Shown piece after piece: positions 46,608-60,100 of a stretch of DNA of 64,000 nucleotides. Origin of the DNA: Rhizoclosmatium globosum (taxonomy: Eukaryota; Chytridiomycota; Chytridiomycetes; Chytridiales; Chytriomycetaceae); NCBI GenBank assembly GCA_002104985.1, contig MCGO01000004.1:310001-374000 (forward strand). Reading direction: 5' to 3'. A program made the position numbers and the translations under genes. The first letter of the stretch is position 1; each line of letters opens with the position of its first letter. A model generated the notes under the pieces. The model worked only from the letters and a program-made list of their open reading frames with translations, had not been told where the DNA came from and ran no database searches.

Positions 46608-49600
46608 ATGCAGTCAGGTCCAGCACCTCCATTTGGAGCACCGCGACCTCAACAACCAGCAGCGCGTACGTTGTCCATCGAATGCATTGCCTTGAATTAA
46701 TTAATTAATTAACCCTGGTATCCCTGGCGGTTCAGCACCTGGCCAGCCGCTGCCACCAAGGCCTATGGCTCCCCTTGGCCAACAGCCCCAGCATCCCCAG
46801 GGTCCTCCAGGTCCTTCAGGTCCTCAAGGCGCGCCTGGTCCTATGGCCATGAATCGACCTCCACTTGGAATGAACCCGCAGGGTCAGCCAGGAGCCTTTG
46901 GACTGCCTCGTCCCCCACTTGGGCAACAACAACTACCCCAACAACCTCAACCGCTTGGCGGCTTTGCGCGTCCTCCATTGCAGAGTCCTGGCCTGGCTGG
47001 TCCACCTCGTCCCTGGGTACGTGCAAAAGCTGATGTGGGGTTTTAGATCAAGTGTTTGAAATCGAATTCTCTGGTTGTATCCTTGTTTTAATGCCGCGTC
47101 GGGGACATAATACGTTGGGTGTAACAGGCGAGAAAGGCCGGAGGAAGTGTGAACGTGGATGGATTTGATGGCTGGCTAAATTGATGTGTTGGCAGTTGGG
47201 TCAACTGCCACATAGCAAGGTTATCCCATCTGGATTGTCCCATACAACCCGCTCCTTAAAAGAAATCTGATCTAACATGTTGAATGCAGGGCAACCTACT
47301 GTGGGAGGTCCGCTTGCAAGTCCAGGTCCTCGACCACCATTTCAACCGTCGCCAACAGGTGCTACTCCCTTGCAACAACCTCAGCAATTTCAACCTCACC
47401 ATCAACCTGGAACACCGGGATCAGCTGGGGCACCTGGAATTCCTCCTGCTGGAAACGTCCCTCCTTCTCAGATTCCAGGTCGACCTGTGGGAGCTTCCCC
47501 AGGATTCAATAGACCTGGTCCAACTGGTTAGTCTGACTAGAATGCATCGAAGTTTTTATTTAACGCGATAATGATGGAACCTTCAAATTACAGGTGTGTT
47601 ATCACCAGGTCAAAACCCGAATGCTCTTGCAGGCGGTGTTGCGAATATGTCTCTCGGGAATCAGCTAGCTCCATTGCAACCTCAGCAACAGCAACAACTT
47701 CCACCACAGCAAATGGGAGCCCCAAATCATCCACAACACCCCTCGCCTCTTCAACCACAGCCAGGACAATTACCTTCGCCTCAGCATTCGCAGCCATTAG
47801 GACCGTCTCCAACTGGAGCCGCTTTCCCTGGAACCGGCATTCAGCGCCCTGGATCAACACCTGCAACCTCTCGATCAAAGAGAGTATATGCGTCCACTAA
47901 CGGACCCACGCAATCTGTACCTGGAAGCGTCGCTCCATCGCCAGGGTTGCCAAATGCACCTGCGCCGGGATATGGAGCCCCTGCACCTGGATATCCCCAA
48001 CAACCTCAATTCCAAGGACAACCACAGCAACCGCAACAATTTGGATCAGTACCTCAGCAACAGGGTGGATATCCGGGACAGCAGCAACAACAGCCAGGAT
48101 ACCCCGGTCAGCAGCCTCAGCAACCAGTTCCTTCCAATATGCCTCCATCCTTCAATAAGTTTGCTCCGGGAACTCAAATGTACCAAGGACAGCAGCAGCA
48201 AAATGGATATGCTGGTCGTCCGCAAACTCCGAACGCGCAAAATCAACAGCCTGTTCAACCACAGCAACAACAATTCCAATCACAGCCACAACAACCCCAA
48301 CCTCCACGCTCGAAAATCGATCCCAACCAAATTCCAAGCCCATTGATTGTTCATGATTTGGATCAAACAAACTATGATGATCTGGTCTACAGTACTTCGA
48401 GCCGCACAGTTCCTCCCCTTGCTGCAACGCGATTTAAGGCCGCCGACGAAGGTAAAATTGCGATATTCCCGCAATCGCAATGATCTTATGTTATATTCCA
48501 GGAAATTGCAACCCAAGATTCATGCGTTTTACCACATATCAGATTCCATGTACTGAAGACGTTCTCACAACTTCAATGTTACCAATGGGAGCGATTATTC
48601 AACCATTGGCAGATTTAGCACCTGATGAGATGCCAGTACCTGTCGTGGATTTCGGAGAGGGCGGACCTTTGAGATGCAGACGATGCAGAGCTTACATCAA
48701 CCCGTGGTTCAATTTTACAGAAGGAGGGCGTAAGATGATTTGTAACCTCTGTGGATGTGATACTGAAGGTATGAGATTTGGATTTATGAGGTTGGAGAAG
48801 CTGATGTGTAATTTGTTAAACCAGTTCCACCGGAATACTTTTGTAACCTTGATATGGCTGGCCGACGTATGGATTTAGCATCTCGACCTGAGTTATTGTA
48901 TGGAGCTATTGAATTCCGTGCTTCAAAGGAGTACAGCATTCGTCCAGCAAAACCACCTTCTTATGTATTCGCAATTGATGTCAGCTGGAATAGCGTTCAG
49001 TTTGGAGTGTTGAGACATGCTGTTCAGGCGATTAAGGGGTTGTTGTATGAAGGGGAGACTGGGGGACTTCCAAAGGGGTGCAAGGTTGGAATCTTCACAT
49101 TCGATCGCAGTGTACACTTTTACAACCTTAAGGTAGCGTTGAATGGCATTCCGCTATGAATTTAATTTAACTTTTGGAGAAACAGTCGAACTTGGAACAT
49201 CCACAAATGCTCGTTGTTCCTGATGTGAATGACATGTTTGTTCCTTTGAATGAGGGTTTCCTTGTGGATCCATGGGAGAGTCGTACTGTGATTGAGAACC
49301 TGTTGAACAGTTTGCCTGGATTGTTTGAGGGTAACCGTGTGAGCGAGTCCATTTTGGGAGCTGCTGCTCAAGCTGCTATGCTTGCTTTGGTACGTACTGT
49401 GTTACAGGTTATGTATGTTCTGACGGTTTTTATAGAAGGATCTCGGAGGAAAACTCTTTATGTTCCAAACATCCCTTCCCATTCATGGTCCAGGTGCTCT
49501 CAAGAATCGTGAAGATGTCAAACTCCTTGGTACAGATAACGAGAAGAAACTCTACGAACCTCAGGAATACTTCTGGCGTAAGATGGGTGAAGACTACAGC

Positions 49601-51131
49601 AAACATGGAATCTGTGTGGACTTGTTCTTATTCCCAACTGCCTACATCGATGTTGCAACTATTGGAAGTTTGAGTAGCATTACTGGTGGTGATTTGTATG
49701 TGTACACCAACTTTGATTCTGCTCGTGATGGTTTGCGATTCATGGAAGATCTGAAGAAAGTTGGGCGACGAAACTTTGGATTCGAAGGATTGCTCAGAGT
49801 CAGAACTTCAGACGGTAATGAAAGTTATCTGTGGCGATTTGCGCTTATTGACTTGGGAATATTTAGGTCTTGGAGTTTCCCACCATTTCGGAAACTTCTG
49901 CATTCGTTCTGGAAACCCAACCGATGTGGAACTTGCAGGAATTGATTCTCAGAAAGCTATTGGAGTTGCATTCAAACATGAGAGGAAGCTTGACGAGAAT
50001 GGAACTTCCTCCTTCCAGGTTGCTCTATTGTATACCAACTTTGAGGGAGATCGCCGTATCCGTGTTCTCAACATGGCGCTTCCGAATACGGCGACTCTGG
50101 GCAATCTGTTTAGATGTGCTGAAATGGATACCACCATCAACTACTTGGCGAAAGCCAGTGTTGCCCAAGCTGCCGCTTCATCTTTGAAGGCTGTTAGAGA
50201 GCAGCTAACCGATAGATGTGTGAAGATTCTTGCTGCTTATCGAAAGCACAGTGCCTCCAATACATCGCCTGGTCAGGTATGGTTCTCGGTTTCAAGTTAT
50301 CCATGCAACTGACATAATTATCAAATGTAGTTGATTCTTCCAGAGTCTTTCAAACTGTATCCTTTGTACTCGCTCTCCTTGCTCAAATGTAAAGCGTTCC
50401 GTCCTGGAATGCTTTCAAGTGATGCTAGAATTACTGCAATGCGAAACTTGAGAAATATTGGAGTCTCTGAAAGTGTTCCATTCTTCTATCCGCGTATGTT
50501 CGGACTGCATAACTTGGAACCCGATGTACGTGTCGTGTTGGAAAAATGCTGTGACTCACTTTTTTCCCAGTTTGGAATTTTGGACTCCAGGGGCAACATT
50601 CGTCTTCCTTCTTGTGTTCGAGTTTCTTATGAACGACTGGACCCTGAAGGAATCTATTTGCTTGGTGAGTTGACACATTTGGTGTTTGTTTTTGTGTCTA
50701 AAAATTTTTTTCTCCTCATTTTTTTTCACTTCCCACAGAAAACGGTGTTCAAATGTTCCTGTGGGTTGGTCGCCAAGTCTCTTCTGAACTTGTCAGCAGC
50801 ATTTTTGGAGTTCAGAGGGTTGAAGAAATTGATATCAAGATGGTGGGTACTTGACTGAGAAGAATGGTGATTGACTAATTTTACCACTCAAAAGCGTATT
50901 TTGCCTGTCCTGGATAACAAGCTGAGTGCGAACGTGCGATTGGTGCATTCTCTCTGTCAAATGGAGCGTCCACGTTTTATGCAGTTCCAAATTGTCCGCC
51001 AGCAATTGGATCCACCTCTTGAGACGGAGTTCGCTGGTTTCTTAGTTGAAGACCTGAACCATGAGGGCATGACGTATGTGGACTATTTGTGCTTCATTCA
51101 CAGAAACATTCAAATGGAGATGAGTAATTAA
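46608..51131 (+). CDS. SEC24: COPII coat subunit SEC24
   Basis: Cargo-binding subunit of the COPII coat that forms ER-to-Golgi vesicles. Twelve exons (46608-46665, 46736-47020, 47290-47526, 47594-48451, 48502-48768, 48825-49132, 49186-49389, 49436-49814, 49867-50276, 50331-50664, 50739-50842, 50895-51131) give 1226 aa. The first 380 residues are Pro/Gln/Gly-rich. Then follow the zinc finger (CRRCRAYIN with CNLCG), the trunk (PPSYVFAIDVSWNSVQFG), beta-sandwich, helical domain (LKCKAFRPGMLSSDARI) and gelsolin-like end (GVQMFLWVGRQVSSELV). The donor of the second intron is uncertain: the strong GTACGT at 47017 breaks phase, while GTGCAA at 47021 keeps it. Confidence 0.93.
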
Positions 51132-51356
51132 GTGTTATGGAGGAGGATTTTTGGGATTAAGTATGTGTGGTGGGCTGTTGATGATTGTTCTTTTTTACTT
51201 TCATCGTCTGCGGTGAACTTCTTTTATGATTTTGTGTTTCTGGAAACAAAGTGAACCTTTATTGACTTGATGTACCTACACACTTTTTGCACATAACGAC
51301 ATTTTATTTCCTAGTCAGTGGGTAACACCCGTATCCCCATACATCATATGACTCCA

Positions 51357-53314
51357 TTAAACCATTCTTTGTGACGCCAACATGAGCGATTCAAGTAATC
51401 CCAATGTCTTCACCAACTCCTCCTGTAACGACAACTCCCGCTCAATATGGAAACGTAATTTGATGAAAAGTTCATCAATCAGAACAGATTGACCAATCAC
51501 TGGAGCATACATATCTGATGGTTGAATATTCTTAGTTTTGTAAATTGCAACAAAGTCTAGACTTACCCATGATGACTTCTGCAACGTGAACCAGAGTAGT
51601 TGTATACTTGGGGTTGCTGATGAATTGCAAGATGAACTTTGTGATGGGCTCAAGTCCCACATCATCTCGTGCACCCAGTGCAATAACCAATTGTCCTCGA
51701 TGGATTAACTCTTCCAATACGCTAACAACCATAACTGGAGCAGCAGGCCTCTCTCCATTTCCTCCCCCCAGAACAACATCCAACGCTTTACCATGATGAA
51801 ACTTTCTCAATAACTCATCCCACTTTTGCATGCGTTTAACCTTTTTCCTCTCAACAACAATATCTCCAACATCTCCTTTGTGGCTAGTACCTCTTCTGAA
51901 GTGCCTCAACGTACCACCCTTAATCTTTGCACGTCGCTGCATGACTCCTACAACTTCTTCCGTCTTGACAACTCTCTGCCGTATCGACAACAACCCACTG
52001 CTCATACCCACAACCAAATGCGTGTCATCCGGACTAACAGCCATACTCAACACCGCCGCCGGGTACTTGAAGCTATGACATACGTTCCAATCCTCAACGT
52101 CATACACTTTCACCATGTTATCCAAACCACCACTCAACAGCCGTCGCCCGCTTCCATCGAGACACAGCGCCGTGATGTTTTTTTGGTGGTTGTGGAGGGT
52201 TTGGAAATGCGTGCCGCCTGTGAGGACGTTCCAGAGTTTGAGCTTGTTCCCGCCGGCGGAGGCGATCATGCTGGAGCCGGGGAGGAAGAGGGCGGATTCG
52301 ATGGGGAAGCCGTGGTTCATTGTGTGGATGCAGGGGGTTGGGGACCGGGTGTCCCAGAGTTTTAGGGTGTGGTCGTATGAACCGGAGAGGATGATGTTGG
52401 GGTTGTCGCGGGAGATGCTGGCAGTGCGGACGTGATCCTATTATTATTATTATTATTTTGAAGTAAGTTTAGGTGTGGAGGAGGGGTTGGGTTTGGTATT
52501 GGTTGGAATGGAGGTGAGGAGAAAAAAAAAGTTGAGGTGGGATGGTGAATGTACGTACTTGGTGTTCGTCAAGGACAAAGAGAGCGGTTTCGCTGGGAAT
52601 GTCCCATATTCTCACAGTACGATCATCTGACGCACTCATAACCTGGGTCAAGTTTGAAGAGAATCCAGTCACTCGGACGGTATCTTTGTGTCCATTGAAT
52701 GAACGTAACATAGCACGACTCGCCAGATCAAAGATCTATATTTTGCATAGTCAGATTATTTGGTTGCAAAAGGTTGGCTTGGGGGAATGGCTTGAGACGA
52801 AGCCCAATCCAGAAAACACTCGAATACGCCAATTTCAGATGAATAAATCCATCGTATTTCGATTCCTACACTCAGGCTGTACTGGCTTGATCTCGCCTCA
52901 CCTGAACAGTTCCCTGGGCATCACCAGCAACCATCATCTTTCCATCCGGTCTGAATGAACCAGAATACGCAACATCCTTAAATCGAGAAAGAGTCTTTTT
53001 GACAGTGTGAGTTGAGCACGAGTAGATCTGAACACGGGTTGAGGAAGTGACTGCAAAGTCGTGAGGTCTCGTTGGAGCGAATTCGACGTGAGTGACTGAA
53101 GCGTATTCCTTCACAACGACGGGTCTCTGATTGCAGGTATTGAAGTGAGTTGGCGATTGGTAGAAATCACGCGATTGGTGCAGGTATTCACCTTGAACTT
53201 TGCCCAGTACTTTTTCTCAGCTTGGTCTGCTCCAACAGAGAGAAGAGTTGGCCCTGCCGGGTATTTCTTTTCGGGAACAGGCAGGTAATCTCGCACTGCG
53301 CTGTCTGAATCCAT
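51357..53314 (-). CDS. UTP15: U3 snoRNP-associated WD-repeat protein UTP15
   Basis: Component of the t-UTP/UtpA complex of the small-subunit processome, needed for rDNA transcription and 18S rRNA processing. Exons 53314-53192, 53126-52902, 52735-52559, 52437-51567 and 51514-51357 give 517 aa, the family size. WD repeats include SSDDRTVRIWD-like SASDDRTVRIWDIP, SGSYDHTLKLWDTR, ASAGGNKLKLWNV and SGGLDNMVKVYDV. The UTP15 C-terminal domain follows (HGKALDVVL; VMVVSVLEELIHRGQL). The third intron (52438-52558) ends in an (AAT)n run just before the acceptor, and the second is 166 nt. It converges with SEC24. Confidence 0.93.
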
Positions 53315-53534
53315 TTGGTGTTTGTTGGATGAGTTGGGTGAAACTTGTGAGCAAGGAAAAAAAAGAAAGAAAGAAGAGGCAAAGAAGAAAAGGTGAGAAA
53401 TGATGTGCACACCTACTACCACCAACCTTGCCTAGCTCTCTCTGCCTGTATCCCTTCCTTATAGCATTGGAAGCACCCTAGCTTGAACCATTACTGACTC
53501 ATGCATTCATTGTCTACTAGAACTGCAGCTCATC

Positions 53535-53951
53535 ATGAAGGCGCCATCATTGTACTTTCCCTCTGTATCCTTCCGCCTTGTTCGATCAAATCTGCCGCCA
53601 CATCAGCAAGTGTTCCGCTTCCCGCCAAAGTACAACAAGATTGATATTACATCGCTGTTGACGGGACTGTATGGACTTCAGATTACAGATGTGCGTACAA
53701 TGAACTACACTGGACGTGGGCACTATGAGCAGTACAAGGGAGCGAGTCGACGAACGAGGGCGGCAGGTTTCAAGAAGGTGATTGTGACGACAAAGGACGA
53801 CTTTGAATTCCCACCACCTGTCTCAGTTGCACGCAATGGGGCGATTCCATTGCCTCCTCGAATTCCAAAGGGTGCTCCAACATTCAAGTTCCGACACTTG
53901 CTTCCTGAGCCAAATGAAAACAATGATCCATCTTTTAAAAAGGAGAAGTAA
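53535..53951 (+). CDS. MRPL23-like (uL23m): Mitochondrial ribosomal protein uL23
   Basis: Large-subunit mitoribosomal protein near the exit tunnel. Uninterrupted frame of 138 aa, the only clearly intronless conserved gene here. Motifs: YFPSVSFRLVRSNLPPHQQVFRFPP (split: LYFPSVSFRLVRS, then QQVFRFPPKYNKIDI), and LTGLYGLQITDVRTMNYTG, matching the family core with its conserved NK-x-DI and VRT-x-NY. A family-typical extension with Pro-rich sequence follows. The start is 220 bp from the divergent UTP15 start. Confidence 0.85.
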   Translation: MKAPSLYFPSVSFRLVRSNLPPHQQVFRFPPKYNKIDITSLLTGLYGLQITDVRTMNYTGRGHYEQYKGASRRTRAAGFKKVIVTTKDDFEFPPPVSVARNGAIPLPPRIPKGAPTFKFRHLLPEPNENNDPSFKKEK

Positions 53952-54036
53952 TCTTGTTGGAAATGAATGAGGAAGTAGTTGGGGAGGGCAACTGGCAATG
54001 ATGACGATGAATGGGAAATGAGCATAGGAATTACCC

Positions 54037-54042
54037 AATAAA
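54037..54042 (+). terminator. AATAAA after uL23m
   Basis: Polyadenylation hexamer 85 nt past the stop codon. Confidence 0.6.
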
Positions 54043-54126
54043 AAGGAATTCTAAAATTGTGAATTCATGTATGGCAGTTTTCTATTAGTCCGAATTTCGG
54101 AAGGAAAGAAAGCTGTCAAAAGCGGC

Positions 54127-54155
54127 ACCCACCACCACCACCACCACCACCACCC
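54127..54155 (+). repeat. (ACC)n microsatellite in NPHP4 leader
   Basis: About nine ACC units just upstream of the NPHP4 start codon, probably within the 5' leader. Confidence 0.8.
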
Positions 54156-54181
54156 AATCCAACTCAACTCAACCCAAACAA

Positions 54182-57100
54182 ATGCCTCGATCCGAGTCCG
54201 AAAGCCGCGGCCGAGAATCAACGACGCCGCGTCGAGGCCGAGCGCAACACGTGCACCGCCAAAGCAGAGACCGAGTCCGAGACCAAAGTCCGAGTCCGAG
54301 TCCAAGTGAACGAAGTCGAAGCCGAAGCCGAAGCCGAAGTCGGTCGCGCCAACGACGCGCCTCGTCCTCGAATTCCTCGAATTCCTCGAATGCCTCGAAT
54401 TCCTCACATTCGTCCGAAGAAGCCCCGTCCGCGTTTCTGAAAGTGCCCCAGCCTCTTCCGCCGCCACTTAAAGTTGGTCTCAAAATTGACACTTTGAGAA
54501 AGAAGACAAAGAATCCTTCAACGGCAACGGCAACGGCTACTACTACTTCTGCCTTTGCCGCGGCGGCGGCGGCGGCGGCGGCTGAGTCCCCGAGTCGCAG
54601 ATCAAATGCATCACCGACCTTCAAACGCGTCGTATCCGTGCTTGATGCATACCCTGTAATGCCAAAGTCATCTAGGAATCACTCCCCATCTAGACAACAC
54701 CCTGACCTGCCCTCAACACCAATACGTCCACAGACTCCAGTTACTATGGCTCAGCATGAACGCGAAAAGCATGAATTCAGAGAATTGCTACAGGGAACAA
54801 CCCGCCTGTCTGACTGGACTGCTCGCTATACAAGGAATGCTGTCACATATGCACCAACTCCAACAAATTACATCAATACTTTTGCCTCGTTGGAGAATTT
54901 AACCAGCAGCCCCTTTTTTCTATCCCCCACAAATCCCTTTCCCCCAACCCCGACAATTAAAACTCCCTTGACTGCCATCACTCCACTTGCTCTTGAAGAA
55001 CCATGGCGTCAACTGCATGCAGCCATCTCAGGTGGCCCAACTTCAAAGTTTCCATACTGTTTTACCTTATCCCGCATTGAATCTCTTCCTATTCCGTCCT
55101 TTATTGACGATGTGTACCTCAAAGACCCGGAAAAGCCCTTGGCCCTGCAACTCCGGACATCTCTTTTTGATTTGGAGTCAGGAATGTTTTTTGGCAGAAC
55201 TTGGATCAGCTCTGGTGAAATTGACTTGCGTGCAGGTTCTTATGGAGATGAAGAGAATGAGGAAGATGATCAAGGTCCAGGCAAGAAAATGATGGCGGGT
55301 CTTGGCAAACGGATTGCTGCGGAAAATAATTGGAAAGGTACAGAAAAGACTACGTCTAAAAAGAAGAGGGATACTAGAGGCGACAATGAAGAGGATGAAG
55401 ATGAAAGTGTTGATGAGGAAACGCGGGAGGTGATCAAGAAACGGAGACAACAGCAGGCTCTTGCGAAGCAGTCGAAAAAGAGCATCAACAAAAAGATTAA
55501 GCGTGGTGCGACTGGTTTGAAGGTGAAGACTGGTAAAAATGAATCGTCGGAAGCTAGTAGTTCATCAGATACAAATGGGAGTGGAAGTGACAGTGACGAC
55601 GAAGAGGACGATGACGAAGATGATGATGATGATGACGATGACGATGAAGAAGACAGCGACGAAGACGATGATAGCGACGAAGAAACCTCAGATGCATCGG
55701 GTGACTACGAAGAAGATGCTGTCCTAAGAGGACACAGAGTATCTGTGAATCTGAACCATAAAGTACGTCAATCGCTTAATATGTTTTGTGAGGAGGACTC
55801 ATCTTTATTCTCTGCAGACCTTGTTTATGCACACAAACTTAGCGAGCAAGCATATCATCGCTGTGACAGAATTTGTCGTAATTGGTACCTTAATTTTATA
55901 GCACTGTGACATTTGTTAAACTTATTTCTTGTAGTCGAAGATACTGATGACGATAGCAATGATCCAGATAATTTCACTCCAGAATATGTATCCGCTGGGT
56001 GGACTTATTTCCACCTATTTGACCCTGACAAAAACGGAATTGATTTGGAAAAGGCCTGGGATGCTCCTGATATGTATCCTATGACGATGACCGAATTGAA
56101 GTAGGCTTAGTTTGAGCGCTAATGAAAAGCTAACACTGATTTGAAAAACAGCACACCGATCTTTCACGGATCACCCAGAATTCTTCTCTTTGTAGCACCC
56201 ATTCTAATGCAGTTCGAAGTTGGCTACCCAGCCCTCTCACCCATTCCAGGTTCCTCCTTCACATTTGAGTTTGCAACACGACCCGATTTCCGCCATCTCG
56301 CTCACCTCTGGCGCGAAAACATATTCATCTCTGAAGGAAGCGACATACCAGGCCTCATCTTCTCGCGCTCTGAAATCGATGCCAAACCCGATTCCATCGC
56401 GATGGTGTCGAAAATCCGAATCAGCGTATATCCATCACTTTCAAAGTTCGAAGACGCACTCGTGATGGAAAGTGCTCTGAAGCATTACCAGGCGTATCCT
56501 GAGAGCATGACGCCGGATGAGCATGGGAACTTGCCTGTGCCTCGAATTATTGAGCGGAGGATTCACATTGGGTTGCACAACACGCAGACGTTCTTGTCGC
56601 CACCGACGATTACGACATTGAAGCCTGTGTATAGCGAATATGTGGGTGGAGATGGGTTTGAGTTTGTGTTTAATGGAAATTTGGAGCTGGAAAAGTACGT
56701 GCGTCGGGAGCCGGGGATTGCGGTTGTGTTTATTGTGGAGTACAAGATTTTGCTCATGACGAATGATGTGTCGAAAAAGAAGTCGAGGTTGGGGGCGTTT
56801 GTGGAGAAGGTTTTGGGGGAGAAGAGGGAACCAGAAATGAGTGGGTTGGAAAAGATTGTTACAGTTGGATGGGGAGCTTGGCAGCCCAGTGTCTTTGATG
56901 GTGAGATATTCTTGTATTTTGGAGGAGGCATTTTACTTATCTTGCACTTTAAGGACAAAATCCTCAAGTTATTCCTCTCGATACTTCTGTGGGACCTAAT
57001 CCATACTTTGCCATTACCTTCGCGCCAACAATTGAAGCAGATGAGATGGAATTAAAGCCGGATTGGCTGGAATATGCCTACAAGATGGGACGGTTGGCAA

Positions 57101-60100
57101 CTGACGAGTTTCCAATTGTTCTTTCGTTCCACTTTTATGATGAAGATCATCAGTTTGCACCTTCTGGTAAAAGTAAGAAAGCTGTGTTGAGTCAACTAGT
57201 TTTAATATTTTTGTGACACAGATTCACCCATTCATGACAAGATTCCGGAAGAAGAGGAAGAAGAACGGGCACCAACTCCAAAACGACCATCTACCCCGCC
57301 CCCTTTACCTAAAAAGCACCACCGCGATTCAGATGATGACAGCGATAAAGAAGATATGACAGCCTCCCACGGAATTATGACTGCAGATCCATCACAGTTT
57401 CCAAAGCCTTCACGTTATCGCGGGCGTAAAGGAGGGGCTCTTACTCGTGCAGAGCGTGCTCGGTTGTTGAGTGCAGGTTTTCCATTACCTTTGGATGACT
57501 CGGGTAATAAGCCGCATCCTGTATCTGCAGCTGGCGAATATGGAGGTATTTATGTGGACATGGATGTGGAGGGAAAAGATTCATTCCGAAACAATGAAAT
57601 TACATTCACGTTAATGGGAGTCAGTTTTACACCGGAGTTGTGTATGCGCTTGACTGGTGAGGACCTGCTTTGTGAGTTTTAAAGCCGTCTAACCATGCGA
57701 TTTAGGACACTTTCCAACCAGTGTGTACTTTACGTACCAGTTCTACAATTTTCCTTATTGTTCGACTGAACGAATGTATATTTACACTGGGCCCATGCCC
57801 CCTGGGGATCATGGGCATGCTCAGCATCATCGCAGTTCTTCTGTTCCAACAAACAACCCGCATCATTCACGGCATTGGTCTCAAAGTTCAACAGGTTCTT
57901 TCCATTCAAGCGTTCCCTCGTCAAACCATAATCATAAGGAAGGAAAAAATGAAGGGTTTATTGACTGTTATTGGCCAGGAATTTTGTATCCTATTGATGA
58001 AGACGGTCATGTTGCATGTATGTTTAAATTGATGGTTCTTTTTTTTAAAAGCTGAGTAATTTCCACTAGATTCACCTGCCGGCCTTTCGAGGACGTACCT
58101 CGTTGAAAACGATATTGACGCCTGTTCAACCATAAGCTCGTTTTCGAAAACCGTTCCTGACGTTGTACAGTATTTAAATTCCAAGTCGTTGCATTTCGAT
58201 GTGTGGGATGGGGACTCCTTGTTGCATTTAGGAGCTGCGGTTGTGGAACTTAAGCCGGCGCTACGCCAAGGAAAGAGCGGAATTGTTTACGACGATGATG
58301 TTGATATCGTTTTCACAGAGGTGATATAACTAAACTGTTGGGTTCTGATTCTAACACTTTTCACGTAGTATATCAACCCGTCTCCACTTCCCAGATCTAC
58401 ATCTCATTCCTCAGATATAAGCAGCGTTCTTAGTGTCACATCTTCTGGGCACTCGGAGAAGACTTCCCGCACCACCATTATTGGTAAAATGCATATAAGA
58501 TTAGTCAATATTGGCCGACACGGGACGGAAGCTGGTCCAGGGGCTGATTCAGCTGCGCTTATGATGCAGCAGGTTTCTTCAAAAACGAAGCGTCGTGACC
58601 CGTACTCCAAAGAAAATGTTATAGTGCGTGACCATCGGTTCCGTGTTCAGTTGCGACCCGAGATTATTGTGACACCAGCCAAGGTTTGTGTCTTTGATAA
58701 TGATTACTATCTCTGACGCGGATATCTTCGAAGCTGGTTGAAATCGACGCTGAGCTTGCGCAGATGCTGTCTACCGCCTATGAAGAGCGAGTTCGCAACA
58801 GGAAGAGGGGTTCCCCTTCAAGGAATAGGGACGATGAAGAGTTTTTAGAAAGCGTCAGCGAGCGACGTCGTAAATTGGACAGGGTGAAGCGTATCATGCA
58901 GCGAAGTCATCAATATGAAAGTGCTTTGACGGAGGCGACGATGCCGTTTTATTATAACCTTACTCGACAAGAACGGCAGAGAGACTTGGACACTATTGAT
59001 GTTTTTAGAGAAAGGTTTGTTATGGTTTCTATCCAGCTATGCCTAAGCTCTATTTCAGAAGGAAACCTCCGTTAATTGAAAAGAGACTTGCGGAACAAAT
59101 AACTGTTACGCACATCATTAATGCATCCTTTGGACAAGCCCACTTTTTTGAATATGTTTTCACGAACCCTTATAATGAGGATCACTGCTTCGAGATTGAA
59201 TGGGATGACGAGGAACTTCGGTAATCTCGTTAATGAGGTTTCTTTCCGTGATTACTTAACATGACCTAGTCTGGTGACATCTTCCGCCGAATGGAAGTAC
59301 CTTCGAAGAATTCATTCTATCCGTGTTGGGGTTGAAGATAAGCTTATTTCAGTTCGGCCGAACGGAACATCTGAGATTTACATGCTCGCCAATGAATCGG
59401 TGTCCATTCCATTTGTATTTCAAAGTTTCTTGGGTGGAAGTATTTCGAATGCAGCAGATGATGAATCTTCCATCATGGGAGCCAGAAGATTGTGTGGGAG
59501 TGAAAGTGTTCCTGGCGGTGGTATCCATCCGAGGAAAATCAACGTAGGTTTCCATGGCTATGTGACTAACAATTAATTTTGCGTTTTAATTTAGGTTTCG
59601 TTCTTGAGTGACAAGCGTATGCCTGTTGCTATGGTAGATGTTGTGGTGAAACCGAGAAACTATGCAATCGATCGTGTCTTGCGCTTTTTCCGCTCTGAAG
59701 GAGAATTACTCCGTCGAACAATCAAGTTCTATCTCAATATTCCGATGGGTGATGGAGCTGGTGAAGTGGCGAAGAAGGATTCTGGTAAAAAAAGCCACCA
59801 CAGTTTGGTAACGGAGAATTCGACAATTCACGACGCTGCAAATCCGTGGAAGAAATATGTTCGTTGTAGCCATTCTGATGTTGTTTGTACATTGGCCGAT
59901 GGAGGGGTGAGTAATCACAGGTGTGAATTATGAAGTTGCTGAAATTGAACCCCCTTCAATAGAAAGGCAACGGAAATCTGAAAGAGCTATCATTTAAATA
60001 TCGAGTTGGGAATGCGCCCGAAACTACAGCCATTTACTTTCTACTCTATGATGACCCATTTCACACATCACTCCATGAAGTTTGGAGAGTATTTATTCAC

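Noticed and set aside
54169..54624. 151-codon minus-strand frame with Leu/Arg repeats
   Set aside because: Reverse reading of the NPHP4 Arg/Ser repeats.
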